DNA from: Anaerolineales bacterium
Lineage (GTDB): Bacteria; Chloroflexota; Anaerolineae; Anaerolineales; Villigracilaceae
Reading direction: 5' to 3'
Assembly: GCA_016928525.1 (NCBI GenBank)
Contig: JAFGKO010000104.1
Coordinates: forward strand, 1 to 49,683
Length of the DNA stretch: 49,683 nucleotides
Program-made: the position numbers and the translations under genes
Notes under the pieces: model-generated
Seen by the model: only the letters and a program-made list of their open reading frames with translations
The model's database searches: none
Told to the model about the DNA's origin: nothing
Shown: one piece after another, positions 24,290 through 33,311 of the stretch
How the letters are laid out: every line of letters starts with the position of its first letter
How positions within the stretch are numbered: position 1 is the first letter of the stretch

Positions 24290-25945
24290 GTGGCTAAACC
24301 TGCAATTTTTTCGATTGATGATGATCCATCGGTCTTGAGCGCGGTCGAGCGCGACTTGCGAGTACATTACGGTCAGGACTATCGCATTATCCCCATCAAC
24401 TCTGGTCGGGCTGCACTGGACTACTTGAAGAAAATGAAACAACGCAACGAGACTGTCGCGTTGTTTTTAGTTGATCAGCGCATGCCTGAGATGAACGGTG
24501 TGGAATTCCTGGAGCAGGCCATACAGGCGTACCCACAAGCCAAGCGCGTGCTCTTGACCGCCTATGCGGACACCGAAGCAGCCATTGCATCCATCAATGA
24601 AGTGGGACTGGATTATTACCTGATGAAGCCCTGGCATCCGCCGGAAGAACGGCTTTACCCGATCCTGGATGAATTGATCGAGGATTGGAAAATGCACGTC
24701 CGCTTGCCATACGAAGGCATTCGCATCGCAGGGACACTGTGGTCGCTCCCCAGTCATGAAGTGAAGGATTTCCTGACAAGGCACCAGATTCCCTATCAAT
24801 GGCTGGACATCGAGAAAGATGCGAACGCTCGACAACTGGTTAAAGATATTGCTTCGGAAATCACCAAACTTCCTGTCATATTCTTTCCTGATGGGGATGT
24901 GCTGGTCCAGCCCAGCTTGACTGAACTGGCCGAGAAGGTTGGGCTGCAGACGCGTGCTGAAAAGCCCTTTTATGATATCGTGGTTGTAGGAAGTGGTCCA
25001 GCAGGATTGGCCGCTGCGGTATATGCGGGTTCCGAGGGTTACAAATGTGTTGTGATCGAAAAAGCAGCGCCAGGTGGACAGGCGGGCAGCAGCCCGAGGA
25101 TCGAGAACTATCTTGGTTTCCCCAGCGGGATTTCGGGCGACGATCTCACCCGTCGCGCGGTATCACAGGCCAAACGCTTTGGGGTAGAAATCCTTTCCGC
25201 GCAGGAAGCCAAACATGTCTGCGTCAAGGACGCGTATCGTATTGTTCAGCTTGCCGACGGGACGGAGATCTCGTGTCACGCGGTGCTGGTGGCAACGGGC
25301 GCATCCTTCCACATCCTGCGCATGCCGGGCGGTGACAAGCTCACAGGCGCGGGCATTTATTACGGCGCGGCCTACACCGAGGCCATGTATTACAAGGACA
25401 AGCCCGTCTTTGTAGTGGGCGGTGCGAACTCAGCGGCGCAGGGTGCGCTGTATCTGAGTCGCTTTGCCAGCAAGGTCACAGTACTGATCCGCGGCCCACA
25501 GCCTACGGCCTCGAAATATCTGGTCGATGCGCTGGAAGAGAACGAAAAGGTCGAGCTTTTGCTGAACACCGATTTGGTGGAACTCAAAGGCGGGAACACG
25601 CTCGAGCAGATCGTCGTCAAGAATTCGGTCACGAATGAACTCCAGACGCTCGACGCGGCAGCCCTGTTTGTGTTCGTGGGTGTGCGTCCGCAGAGCCAAT
25701 TGGTGGCGAACCTGGTCCAACGCAACGAAAAAGGATACATCTTCACCGGCGCAGACCTGATGGTGGACAACAAACCGCCTCGGGGCTGGACCCTGAACCG
25801 GGCTCCGTTTCTGTTCGAGACCAGCGTTCCTGGCATTTTCGCGGCAGGCGATGTGTGCTATGGGACCAATCACCGCGTTGCGTCCGCGGCAGGGGCAGGA
25901 ACGATTGCTTTTGCAATGATGAAAGAGTATTTGAAATCAGTATAG
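24290..25945 (+). CDS. receiver - glutaredoxin-like - thioredoxin-reductase-like fusion
   Basis: A 551-residue fusion. The receiver domain (1-130) has SIDDDPS, phosphoacceptor Asp62 in FLVDQRMPEMNG, Thr90 and Lys113. Residues 145-220 have a glutaredoxin-like fold (GTLWSLPSHEVKDFLTRHQI, cis-Pro KLPVIFF) but the CxxC position is SLPS. Residues 227-551 are a thioredoxin-reductase-type flavoprotein: FAD motif VVGSGPAGLAAA, NAD(P)H motif VVGGANSAAQGA and FAD-binding GIFAAGDVCYG. The reductase dithiol is replaced by YGAAYTEAM, so the whole protein has no CxxC pair. GTG start at 24290 with GGAGG 4 nt upstream. Its kinase is probably the next gene. Confidence 0.9.
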   Translation: MAKPAIFSIDDDPSVLSAVERDLRVHYGQDYRIIPINSGRAALDYLKKMKQRNETVALFLVDQRMPEMNGVEFLEQAIQAYPQAKRVLLTAYADTEAAIASINEVGLDYYLMKPWHPPEERLYPILDELIEDWKMHVRLPYEGIRIAGTLWSLPSHEVKDFLTRHQIPYQWLDIEKDANARQLVKDIASEITKLPVIFFPDGDVLVQPSLTELAEKVGLQTRAEKPFYDIVVVGSGPAGLAAAVYAGSEGYKCVVIEKAAPGGQAGSSPRIENYLGFPSGISGDDLTRRAVSQAKRFGVEILSAQEAKHVCVKDAYRIVQLADGTEISCHAVLVATGASFHILRMPGGDKLTGAGIYYGAAYTEAMYYKDKPVFVVGGANSAAQGALYLSRFASKVTVLIRGPQPTASKYLVDALEENEKVELLLNTDLVELKGGNTLEQIVVKNSVTNELQTLDAAALFVFVGVRPQSQLVANLVQRNEKGYIFTGADLMVDNKPPRGWTLNRAPFLFETSVPGIFAAGDVCYGTNHRVASAAGAGTIAFAMMKEYLKSV

Positions 25946-25953
25946 TTGTATGC

Positions 25954-26060
25954 TGGTTGAGTAGGCGGTGCTGTCTGCCGTATCGAAACTGGCGAGTTAA
26001 ATGCAAACACTGGTGTGGTTTCGATACGCCCCTCGAAAAACACTCAGGGCTACTCAACCA
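25954..26060. repeat. intergenic nested inverted-repeat element, copy 1
   Basis: The outer arms TGGTTGAGTAG (25954-25964) and CTACTCAACCA (26050-26060) are exact complements, and inner arms CGTATCGAAAC (25979-25989) and GTTTCGATACG (26018-26028) are too. A related element with the same architecture and near-identical arms is at 45703-45827. It fills nearly the whole gap between the receiver fusion and the cNMP-binding kinase. Confidence 0.8.
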
Positions 26061-26074
26061 CCGACAAACTTTTT

Positions 26075-27460
26075 ATGAATCTTCACGACTTGCGCAAATC
26101 CCCGCTCTTTGAGGGCCTGTCGGACCAGGAACTGCAGCACCTGATGGATAACGCCAGACCTGTCTCTTTGCGTGCGGGTGAGGTCCTGATGAAGCAGGGT
26201 GATCCGGGCGATGCGGCTTATGTTGTACTGAAGGGCGGATTCGAGATCCAGAAGAAAGCGGGGCCATCGGTAATCAAGATCGATGTGCGCGAACAGGGGG
26301 AAATCATTGGCGAGATGGCTTTGCTTTCGAATGCGCCGCGTTCTGCCACTGTGGTCGCCATTGCTGACAGCGAAACCTTGTGCATTTCCCAGGAAGCCTT
26401 CGAAAATTTACTCTCTACCAGTCCTTCTGCGACGATGGCAGTTTTGCACTGGGTAATGTCGCGTTTGAGCCAGAACGAATCCCTGTTACACCAGCAAGAG
26501 AAGATGGCCGCTCTCGGTACGATGAGCGCAGGACTGGCGCATGAGTTGAACAATCCTGCCGCGGCGGCGCAACGAAGCGCGTCCTTGTTGCGAGGCGCGC
26601 CAGCCAAATGGTTGAAATTAACGCACCAGTTAGAAATACTGGCCTTCAGGGAGAACCTGTCAGACTGGCTGGATGGATTCATGCAGGAAGCGACGCGACG
26701 TTTCGAGAATCCGATAAAAATTGAAACATTGGAAAAGATCGACCTGGTGGACCAACTTCAGGCCTGGCTGGATGCGAACGGGATCGAATCCGCCTGGGAG
26801 CTTGCGCCTGCAATGGTCAATTTCGGGTGGAGTCCCGAAACGCTAAAGGAACTGAAGAGCAAGGTGCTTTTCCAGGCTGCTATTCGGTGGCTGGGAATGG
26901 GCAGTGTGATCGTGACACAGTTATATGAAATCCAGAATACGACCGAACGAATCTCGCAGATCGTGCGGGCGATGAAGTCATACACATATCTCGACCAGGC
27001 GCCATTACTCGAAGTGGATGTGCATGAAGGGTTGGAGAATACGCTTGTCATCATGGAACACAAGTTGAAACAAGGGGTGACGGTCAAGCGCGAATACTCG
27101 CAGAACCTGCCGCGTATCGAAGCCTATGCCAGCGAACTGAACCAGGTCTGGACGAATATCATCGATAACGCGGTTGATGCCATGAAAGGTAAAGGCGAGA
27201 TCATTTTGAGGACATATGAGGAAAGCGATCAGGTTGTGGTCGAGATCGTCGATAACGGGCCGGGTATTCCTAAAGATATTCGTACCAGGATCTTCGAACC
27301 GTTCTTTACAACCAAGCCGCCCGGACAAGGGACCGGGCTGGGTCTCCATGTTACTCACGATATTGTTGTCAACCGGCACCATGGTCTGTTGCTGGTTGAG
27401 TCGAAACCGGGTGAAACAAAATTCAAAGTTATTCTTCCGAAACGGATCAAAGAAGAGTAG
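26075..27460 (+). CDS. cyclic-nucleotide-binding sensor histidine kinase
   Basis: A 461-residue soluble kinase. The cNMP-binding domain (about 8-125) has the phosphate-binding cassette [18 protein letters not shown] with Gly79-Glu80 and Arg89, so ligand binding looks intact. The H box is [12 protein letters not shown] (His156), the N box [14 protein letters not shown]1 DNGPGIP, F box FEPFFTTK and G2 GTGLGLHV. It has no membrane segment. The receiver/oxidoreductase fusion encoded just upstream is the obvious phosphotransfer partner, and the cyclase before that a possible source of ligand (inference). A GTG 20 codons upstream would start inside the repeat element, so ATG 26075 is preferred; it has no Shine-Dalgarno. 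Confidence 0.9.
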   Translation: MNLHDLRKSPLFEGLSDQELQHLMDNARPVSLRAGEVLMKQGDPGDAAYVVLKGGFEIQKKAGPSVIKIDVREQGEIIGEMALLSNAPRSATVVAIADSETLCISQEAFENLLSTSPSATMAVLHWVMSRLSQNESLLHQQEKMAALGTMSAGLAHELNNPAAAAQRSASLLRGAPAKWLKLTHQLEILAFRENLSDWLDGFMQEATRRFENPIKIETLEKIDLVDQLQAWLDANGIESAWELAPAMVNFGWSPETLKELKSKVLFQAAIRWLGMGSVIVTQLYEIQNTTERISQIVRAMKSYTYLDQAPLLEVDVHEGLENTLVIMEHKLKQGVTVKREYSQNLPRIEAYASELNQVWTNIIDNAVDAMKGKGEIILRTYEESDQVVVEIVDNGPGIPKDIRTRIFEPFFTTKPPGQGTGLGLHVTHDIVVNRHHGLLLVESKPGETKFKVILPKRIKEE

Positions 27461-27494
27461 TGGGCAGAGCTATTAAAGCTAATCAAAGGAGAAA

Positions 27495-27908
27495 ATGGAT
27501 ATGGATAGAAATGAAATCATGAAGAATATTTTGTTGTCTACAAAAACAATTGCCAGTGTAGGATTGTCATCCAATATGGAGAAGGTGAGCTACGCTGTTG
27601 GCTTATACCTACAAGGTCAGGGGTATCGCGTCATCCCTGTGAATCCGACCGCAGACGAAATTCTTGGTGAAAAATCATATCCTGATCTGGAATCTATTCC
27701 AGAGAAAATTGACGTAGTGCAGGTATACCGCCGCCCTGAAGACGTGCCGCCCATTGTCGAGAGTGCGATCAAAATTGGCGCGAAAGTTGTCTGGATGCAG
27801 GAAGGGATCGTGAATGAGGAGGCTGCGCAGGCGGCGCGTGAAGCGGGCTTACAAGTGGTGATGGACGCCTGTATGCGCGCCACACACCAGCTTTTGATCA
27901 GAAAATAG
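27495..27908 (+). CDS. CoA-binding domain protein (YccU-like)
   Basis: A 137-residue single-domain Rossmann protein of the CoA-binding family. TKTIASVGLSSNMEKVSY (16-33) is the nucleotide-loop start, VIPVNPTADEILGEKSYP the second strand, and VWMQEGIVNEEAA followed by VVMDACMRATH the conserved C-terminal half. The domain is like the N-terminal part of succinyl-CoA synthetase alpha, but no catalytic domain is present; the role of stand-alone members is not established. AAGGAG lies 3 nt before the ATG at 27495. It ends the plus-strand group and converges on the minus-strand transporter gene 19 nt away. Confidence 0.88.
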   Translation: MDMDRNEIMKNILLSTKTIASVGLSSNMEKVSYAVGLYLQGQGYRVIPVNPTADEILGEKSYPDLESIPEKIDVVQVYRRPEDVPPIVESAIKIGAKVVWMQEGIVNEEAAQAAREAGLQVVMDACMRATHQLLIRK

Positions 27909-27927
27909 ACAGCTTTTGAGTTAGAGG

Positions 27928-30900
27928 TTAACTGTACTGGGCGTCATCGCGCTGTGTCGCCTGACGTAAGCGTTCACATAACATACGCATAACCGCCAGG
28001 CTGACTTCCGGGCGCTCGCGCAGCAATCCTTCGAAACTCTTCTGATCCAGGCAAAGCAGATGTACATCTCCCGCAGCGACGAGCGATGCGCTGCGTGAGT
28101 CGCCGCTGATCACGGACATCTCGCCAACTGTTTCTCCTGTTTTTCGCCGGGCTACTTCCTTATAGTTGTGATTCTCGTTTGTGACCAAAACGCGTACTTC
28201 CCCTGAAACGACGACATACATTTCATCCCCCGGTTCATCCTGCTCGAAGATGATTTCACCATCCAGGAAGTGGTGCTCGGTCGTAATAGCAGCGACACGC
28301 TTCAAGTCTGCCGGAGGCAGGTCAGCCAGAAGTGGCACGCGTCGGAGCAAAAGGATGCGCTCCATGATCGAGAGAGTGGCAATTGTGTCCATAGGTTCAC
28401 CAATTTGTAGTTTATGAGCAGCGACTTCGCGGACAAAAGGATCCGCATCTGTTGTCGCCAGATGAGAAAGTATTTTGTTTGCCTTTGCATATGAGGCCGG
28501 AGCGAATGCAAAAGCGGCGCAGGCTCGCAGCCAGTTGTCTGCTTCGTGCTCTAATACATCTGCAAGGATTTCATCCAAGCGGCCATTTGTTTGGGTAGTT
28601 TCGACCGGTTCCCAGATGTCCAGCATTGGTCGGATAATATTGGCATCCCGGATCGTTTCGAGCGTCTCAAGTGCGTTGGCACGCTGGTTGGGGTTTTGGC
28701 TTTGTAAATTGTCCCTTGCGACAGAGATCGTTTCACGATCATTCAATAAACTGAGCGCCTTCAATGCCTTCAGGCTATTGTGACGGGCGTGGTCACGGAT
28801 AGAATCGGCTAAAAGTTGTAGAGGACCATCTTGCGTGTGCGAGTTAACCGAACGCCAAAGATCGTTATAGCGTAAGGCGCTGGAAATACGCTCTTGCGCA
28901 TACTTGCGAAGTTGACCCTCGGCCTGGGTTGCTGGCAGGTAAGTAAGTGCCTGCAAGGCGCCATCTTCCGAGGCAGGATCAGCTAATTTTGTCAGAACGC
29001 CATCCAACGTCCGCGGGCCGAGGCGAGAAAGTCCCAGCACTGCTCCTTCGCGGACGTTCGGATCGTTGTCTGAGAGGGCGTCCAGCAATACAGGTGTGGC
29101 ATTAGATTCGCATGAGCCCAGCGCGATGGCTGCGGCGCGGCGAACAGGTGAAGGGGCAAATTGGTCGACCAGTTCGTTTTCTATTAGGGCAAAGGCTTCT
29201 TGATCGCCCCACTCAGCTATGGCTTGAATGGCGTAGATGCGGTCATCCTGCTCGCCCAGGACAGACATAGAACGTAACAGGTTCCGCGCCTCGGCGTGCA
29301 TTCCGAGTCGTAAAAGCCCTACTGCGGCACGGCAACGGACGAGCGCGTCCGAGTCCTTTAACAGTGGTTCCAGGCGGGCTCTCAAGCCATGCGGATATTT
29401 AGTCAATGAGCACAGGGTCTCGATTGCCTGGGCGCGTACTTCGGCTTCCGGGTCGTCAAGCCGCGCTGCAACCTCGAGTATCGCTGTGGAAGCTTCCGCA
29501 CGTGCCAGGGATTTCAACGCGACAACCTTCACTTCGCTTTCAGGATCCTCTAATGTGCTTACCAAAGCATCCTGCGCGCGGGGTACACCCAAGTTGCCGA
29601 GGATCTCTGCTGCCGTGCGCCGTACCAGCCGGTCGGAATGCATCATACTCTGTAAGGCCACCTCGATTGTTGTTGCGTCTTGCTGGAACCCGCCAAAGGG
29701 CTCTTCCTCAGCCGTAAACAGGGTTGGACGACCGGCGCGCAGCGCATCTACCAGGGCAAGTTTATAAGCGCGACCCGCACGCCAAATGACAAACAGAGTC
29801 ATCACAGCCGCCACCAGACCAACGATATAGAGTTGCTGGGGAGTGAACGTCTGCTCACCCACGAACAGAATTGCACCCGCAATGAACGTTCCTGCTTTCG
29901 AGGGTACGCCTTCAATGAAAACGCGCACCTGTTCGCGCCGTTCAAGAGGCACGGGGTTGAACATGGTTTGCCAGGCGGACGAAGCAATCCCAGTGATCCA
30001 CAAAGTCTGGATAAAACGGAATGCCACAATCACAATGAAAATCTCATAGACGGCCAGCGTACCAAACCCAACCAGATAAATAACGGGTAATAGCAAAATC
30101 ATGGGCATGATTCCAAAACGCGCAAATAGCCGGTTTGCCAGGAACAATGATGTCAGGAACGCCGCGCCGGTGCTGAGCGCGTTAAATAGGCCCAAAAATC
30201 CGGCCAGCGTATCTTCATTCTCGAATTGGATGGTTGCTGTTTTAGAGAAAGGCAGCGCAATCGAAAAATACAGGACTGAAAACAGTATGGCTGAAACCGA
30301 AACAAGGCGCATGAGTTCAGAACGACGGACAAATTGATATCCTTTTTGCATCTCGGCAATGATGCTCGGTTGAGACCGCCGAGCGCGTCGGGGTCGGACC
30401 TCCTGCCTGGTGCGCTGGCCGAAGAGTGCTCTCCCTGCTGCAAAGGCAATCAGCATGGTCGCGGCCATGACCAATAACAGGTTCTCGGTGCCGAACCAAT
30501 TGACCAGCAGCCCGGTACTAAATCCGCCCAGGACAGCGCCAAGGATGCGCCCGGTGTTGAAAAGTGGAAACAAGCGCTTGCTCTGGCGTGTGTCGCATAT
30601 CATGCTGGCAAGTCCCCAGATAACCAGGTTGATCAGTGAATCCAGCACCGCCATGCCAAGCCACAACAGCGGGTAGATGAGGTTCAATTCTGTGAAAAGC
30701 AAAGCCCACCCGCCGACCAGAACCGCTGCCATTACAATCGGCAAAAGCATGTAAAGCCTTTCATGGCGGATGCGGCCCAGTAACGCAGTGATCCCCAGGG
30801 TGATAAAAAATGAAAGCACGCCGAGCGCCATGTACATGTATGGCAGGAATTCCACCCCAAAACGCGCAAAGAACAAGGCTTCAACACCCGTATTACCCAG

Positions 30901-30999
30901 CGTAAAACCAGCAGAAGTGAACAGCATCACGACGATAATAAGCGTCGCCATGCGTTCCTCGCCAGGGTGTATTTTCAGGACTTCAGCGAGGCGTTTCAT
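27928..30999 (-). CDS. MFS/NTT-like carrier fused to HEAT repeats and a cNMP-binding domain
   Basis: A 1023-residue fusion. Residues 1-415 contain about twelve hydrophobic helices resembling MFS or nucleotide-transporter-like (NTT) carriers (IIVVMLFTSAGFTLGNTGVE; RLFPLFNTGRILGAVLGGF). From about 445 to 860 there are HEAT/PBS-type repeats (RRTAAEILGNLGVPRAQDAL; DPEAEVRAQAIETLCSL; NDPNVREGAVLGLSRLG). The last 140 residues are a cNMP-binding domain (LLRRVPLLADLPPADLKRV at 884) with cassette GETVGEMSVISGDSRSASL including Glu960 and Arg969. This implies a carrier gated by cyclic nucleotide; the cargo is unknown. The ATG directly follows the TAG of the DUF2652 gene at 31000 with no gap. Confidence 0.88.
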   Translation of the reverse strand: MKRLAEVLKIHPGEERMATLIIVVMLFTSAGFTLGNTGVEALFFARFGVEFLPYMYMALGVLSFFITLGITALLGRIRHERLYMLLPIVMAAVLVGGWALLFTELNLIYPLLWLGMAVLDSLINLVIWGLASMICDTRQSKRLFPLFNTGRILGAVLGGFSTGLLVNWFGTENLLLVMAATMLIAFAAGRALFGQRTRQEVRPRRARRSQPSIIAEMQKGYQFVRRSELMRLVSVSAILFSVLYFSIALPFSKTATIQFENEDTLAGFLGLFNALSTGAAFLTSLFLANRLFARFGIMPMILLLPVIYLVGFGTLAVYEIFIVIVAFRFIQTLWITGIASSAWQTMFNPVPLERREQVRVFIEGVPSKAGTFIAGAILFVGEQTFTPQQLYIVGLVAAVMTLFVIWRAGRAYKLALVDALRAGRPTLFTAEEEPFGGFQQDATTIEVALQSMMHSDRLVRRTAAEILGNLGVPRAQDALVSTLEDPESEVKVVALKSLARAEASTAILEVAARLDDPEAEVRAQAIETLCSLTKYPHGLRARLEPLLKDSDALVRCRAAVGLLRLGMHAEARNLLRSMSVLGEQDDRIYAIQAIAEWGDQEAFALIENELVDQFAPSPVRRAAAIALGSCESNATPVLLDALSDNDPNVREGAVLGLSRLGPRTLDGVLTKLADPASEDGALQALTYLPATQAEGQLRKYAQERISSALRYNDLWRSVNSHTQDGPLQLLADSIRDHARHNSLKALKALSLLNDRETISVARDNLQSQNPNQRANALETLETIRDANIIRPMLDIWEPVETTQTNGRLDEILADVLEHEADNWLRACAAFAFAPASYAKANKILSHLATTDADPFVREVAAHKLQIGEPMDTIATLSIMERILLLRRVPLLADLPPADLKRVAAITTEHHFLDGEIIFEQDEPGDEMYVVVSGEVRVLVTNENHNYKEVARRKTGETVGEMSVISGDSRSASLVAAGDVHLLCLDQKSFEGLLRERPEVSLAVMRMLCERLRQATQRDDAQYS

Positions 31000-32064
31000 C
31001 TAGTTTTCCAATAAGTGCTTGAGACGTTTCAATTCAATGTTGAGAAACCAGGCTACAAATTTGCTAAATGCGCGTGCCATCCAGCGCAGACGCGGATTTT
31101 GCAACTGGTAATAAATCTTGATTCCGGTTTTGCCATCAGGCAGCGCTTCCAGATATGTCGTCTGTAATAGCACGAAGCGCCCGGGCGTGATGCGCATTTC
31201 AACCGTGTAGTAATCGAAAGGCCGCCAATCCAGGATGGTTTCCAGCATGTCTCCTATACCGTGGTTGCAATGGTTGACCGCTCCCGGACCAGTGCGCCCA
31301 CCAGGTCGCAGACGCTTTGTCCAACGCGTATATGACTCCCACCATAAATTGCGCTTTTGCGGGTCGTTCAACCATTCCCAGATAACCGGCGGCGGCGCAT
31401 CAAACTCGGACCTCAAGCCTGCATCCGCTTTTTCGGGTGATAAAGCCACTCGATTGGTTTTCTGCAACAGCTCATAGCGAGCTTGCAGGTTCAAACCATA
31501 GGTCTTGATTGGGCTGCTCGAGAACTCCACGGCTTGAAGGTCGTCAGGTTCCAAGTTTAGCTTTGAGAGAGCCGCTTCGGTGAAGAGCGCGTATCCATGC
31601 CAGCCTGCGGAATCGGCCACTGGCTCCTTCCATTCGCGCTTACGGACAAACAACGGTGCATATCCCAACAGGCCGTGGTGATCGTCAATGTTCTGCTCAA
31701 TATATTCACCAAAATGGACGAAGAATTTCAAATCCAGCGCATTGACGTTCTGGCAGGCTGCGCAGTTGCAGGTATGGTGACGTTTAATGCTGGTCAACCT
31801 GTTTTTGAAGGCGACATACGTGTGTTCGATTAATTCAAACAGGGTTTCCCCACGCAAAATGCTTTTTTCAGGCGTAAATGCAAAAACGGCATCACCTTCG
31901 ATTTGAACCAGAGTCAGGAGCGGGCGTAGCCGGTCGACTAAAAATTCAAGCAAATCGCCGATGATTTCCTGGGCGTGATCGAATTCAGTCCCGGCTACGT
32001 AAGCGTTATATCCGGATATATCTGCCAATACCAGGTAGCCGTATTCGGTGCTGTTGTTGGTCAT
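31000..32064 (-). CDS. DUF2652 cyclase-like + SRPBCC protein, paralogue B (probably catalytically degenerate)
   Basis: A 354-residue protein. Residues 9-185 are a DUF2652 domain related to class III cyclases: LVLADISGY (Asp15) and IEGDAVFAF (Asp58) keep the metal aspartates, but the Lys seen in paralogue A at KLEGD is Gln54, and the VNLIHR-type Asn/Arg segment is replaced by GYAPLFVRKREW. A CNCAAC motif (C-x-C-x2-C) may bind zinc. Residues about 225-350 are an SRPBCC/START-like domain (FDAPPPVIWEWLNDPQKRN; MLETILDWRPFDYYTVEM). In-frame upstream starts overlap the previous gene; ATG 32064 has GGGGA just upstream and matches the paralogue's start. It sits 14 nt after paralogue A and touches the carrier gene. 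Confidence 0.87.
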   Translation of the reverse strand: MTNNSTEYGYLVLADISGYNAYVAGTEFDHAQEIIGDLLEFLVDRLRPLLTLVQIEGDAVFAFTPEKSILRGETLFELIEHTYVAFKNRLTSIKRHHTCNCAACQNVNALDLKFFVHFGEYIEQNIDDHHGLLGYAPLFVRKREWKEPVADSAGWHGYALFTEAALSKLNLEPDDLQAVEFSSSPIKTYGLNLQARYELLQKTNRVALSPEKADAGLRSEFDAPPPVIWEWLNDPQKRNLWWESYTRWTKRLRPGGRTGPGAVNHCNHGIGDMLETILDWRPFDYYTVEMRITPGRFVLLQTTYLEALPDGKTGIKIYYQLQNPRLRWMARAFSKFVAWFLNIELKRLKHLLEN

Positions 32065-32078
32065 ATTCCCCAAATGAT

Positions 32079-33203
32079 CTAAGCGGTTGCTTGGGTGGTA
32101 TGAGCGCCAATTTCCACATCCATCTCTTGGGCAATCAATTTGGCTATGGCTTGGCAATGAGATAAGAACATCTTGGAAAGCATCATCTTGAGCATTGGGC
32201 GGCGTATAAAGCGTGGTAGTTGAGGTGAGATCATCACTACCAGGCAGTGAAGGCGGGTTTCTGTTCCGTTTGAGAGCGGTTCAAGCTTGTAAGTTTGACG
32301 CATGTTCGAGTATCCTTCTGTAGCTTCGAACGTGTAGTAATCGAACGGTCGCCAGTCCAAAATGGTTTCCACTAACGATCCCTTTAAATCTTTCCCATGC
32401 GCACAATGGTTGCTTGCGCCGGGTCCATTACGCCCACCGGGGCGAGCTCGTGCTGTAAATATGGCTTCGCCTCTTGCCAGCAGGTTTTTCTTTTCAATAT
32501 CGGTAAGCCAATGCCAGATGACCAGCGGCGGGGCATGAAAATCAAAATTAAACGAGAAATCCGCTTCTTCAGGCGAAACAATAACACGTCTGGCTTCCAC
32601 GATTGCTTTGTAGCGTGCATGCAAGTTAATGCAATGGATTTGGATTTCCCCAAGGTGTTCGTAGTTTTCAAGTTGTTCGTGCAACCCTTCGGGTTGTAAA
32701 TTTATGTCCTGAAAGGCTCGATGTGTAAAAAGCACATAAGCGTTCCAGCCAGTATTTTCGGTAATATGATTTTTCATCAGGCGATGAATTAGATTTACAT
32801 CCGAGCCAACCAGTTCGCGAATGCCAGAAACTTCCTGCACAATGTAATCGCCGTGATGGACAAAAAACTTCAGGTCCAGCGTTGGGATAGCCTTACAGGC
32901 ATTGCAAGTACAAGTTGTATTTCTTCGAGAAGTCTCACGCTGCCGGCGAAAAGCAACATATGTGTTTTCAATGAGTTCTAAAAGTCTTTCACTATCTGGT
33001 GCCTGTGTTTCGGGCACATAGGCGAATACTGCATCCCCCTCCAGTTTTGAGATGGTCAAGAGAGTTTTAAATTCTTTGACGATTGTTTCGAGTAAATCAG
33101 TTAGAATTTCGTGAGCATGTTCCAGTTCCACCTTAGCTAAGTAGGAGGTGAAACCAGAGATATCTGCGATGACAAGGTACCCATGCTGGGTCTTTGCATC
33201 CAT
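32079..33203 (-). CDS. DUF2652 cyclase-like + SRPBCC protein, paralogue A (catalytic residues retained)
   Basis: A 374-residue protein with the same architecture as its neighbour. The DUF2652 domain keeps Asp14 (LVIADISGF), Lys53 and Asp57 (KLEGDAVFAY), and Asn137/Arg141 in SDVNLIHRL, matching the metal, base-selecting and transition-state residues of class III adenylate cyclases. CTCNAC (98-103) may bind zinc. The SRPBCC domain starts near FHAPPLVIWHWLTDIEKKN and contains ETILDWRPFDYYTFE. cAMP synthesis is a fair inference but DUF2652 activity is not established to my knowledge. ATG 33203 has AAGGG 8 nt upstream; an ATG at 33224 is possible. It is the first gene of the operon that ends with the cNMP-binding carrier. 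Confidence 0.87.
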   Translation of the reverse strand: MDAKTQHGYLVIADISGFTSYLAKVELEHAHEILTDLLETIVKEFKTLLTISKLEGDAVFAYVPETQAPDSERLLELIENTYVAFRRQRETSRRNTTCTCNACKAIPTLDLKFFVHHGDYIVQEVSGIRELVGSDVNLIHRLMKNHITENTGWNAYVLFTHRAFQDINLQPEGLHEQLENYEHLGEIQIHCINLHARYKAIVEARRVIVSPEEADFSFNFDFHAPPLVIWHWLTDIEKKNLLARGEAIFTARARPGGRNGPGASNHCAHGKDLKGSLVETILDWRPFDYYTFEATEGYSNMRQTYKLEPLSNGTETRLHCLVVMISPQLPRFIRRPMLKMMLSKMFLSHCQAIAKLIAQEMDVEIGAHTTQATA

Positions 33204-33299
33204 AGTACCATCCCTTTTGATCAAGTTGACAAAGTTTTTGTATTATAACCCAATTATTTAGATGAAAAAACTCATATTCACTAAGCGTCAATTTGGTTG

Positions 33300-33305
33300 T
33301 ATCAT
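33300..33305 (+). promoter_or_regulatory. TATCAT -10-like element before the UspA fusion gene
   Basis: TATCAT lies 6 nt before the ATG at 33312, with TTCACT about 17 bp upstream as a weak -35. As with several other genes here, transcription would start at the ATG itself and no separate Shine-Dalgarno is present. Confidence 0.35.
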
Positions 33306-33311
33306 TAAGGC

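Noticed and set aside
25954..26060. CRISPR-like repeat
   Set aside because: Only paired inverted arms, no regularly spaced direct repeats or spacers; none elsewhere in the window.
26015..26074. Extended N-terminus of the cNMP-binding kinase
   Set aside because: The extra 20 residues are encoded by the repeat element and precede the natural start of the cNMP domain.
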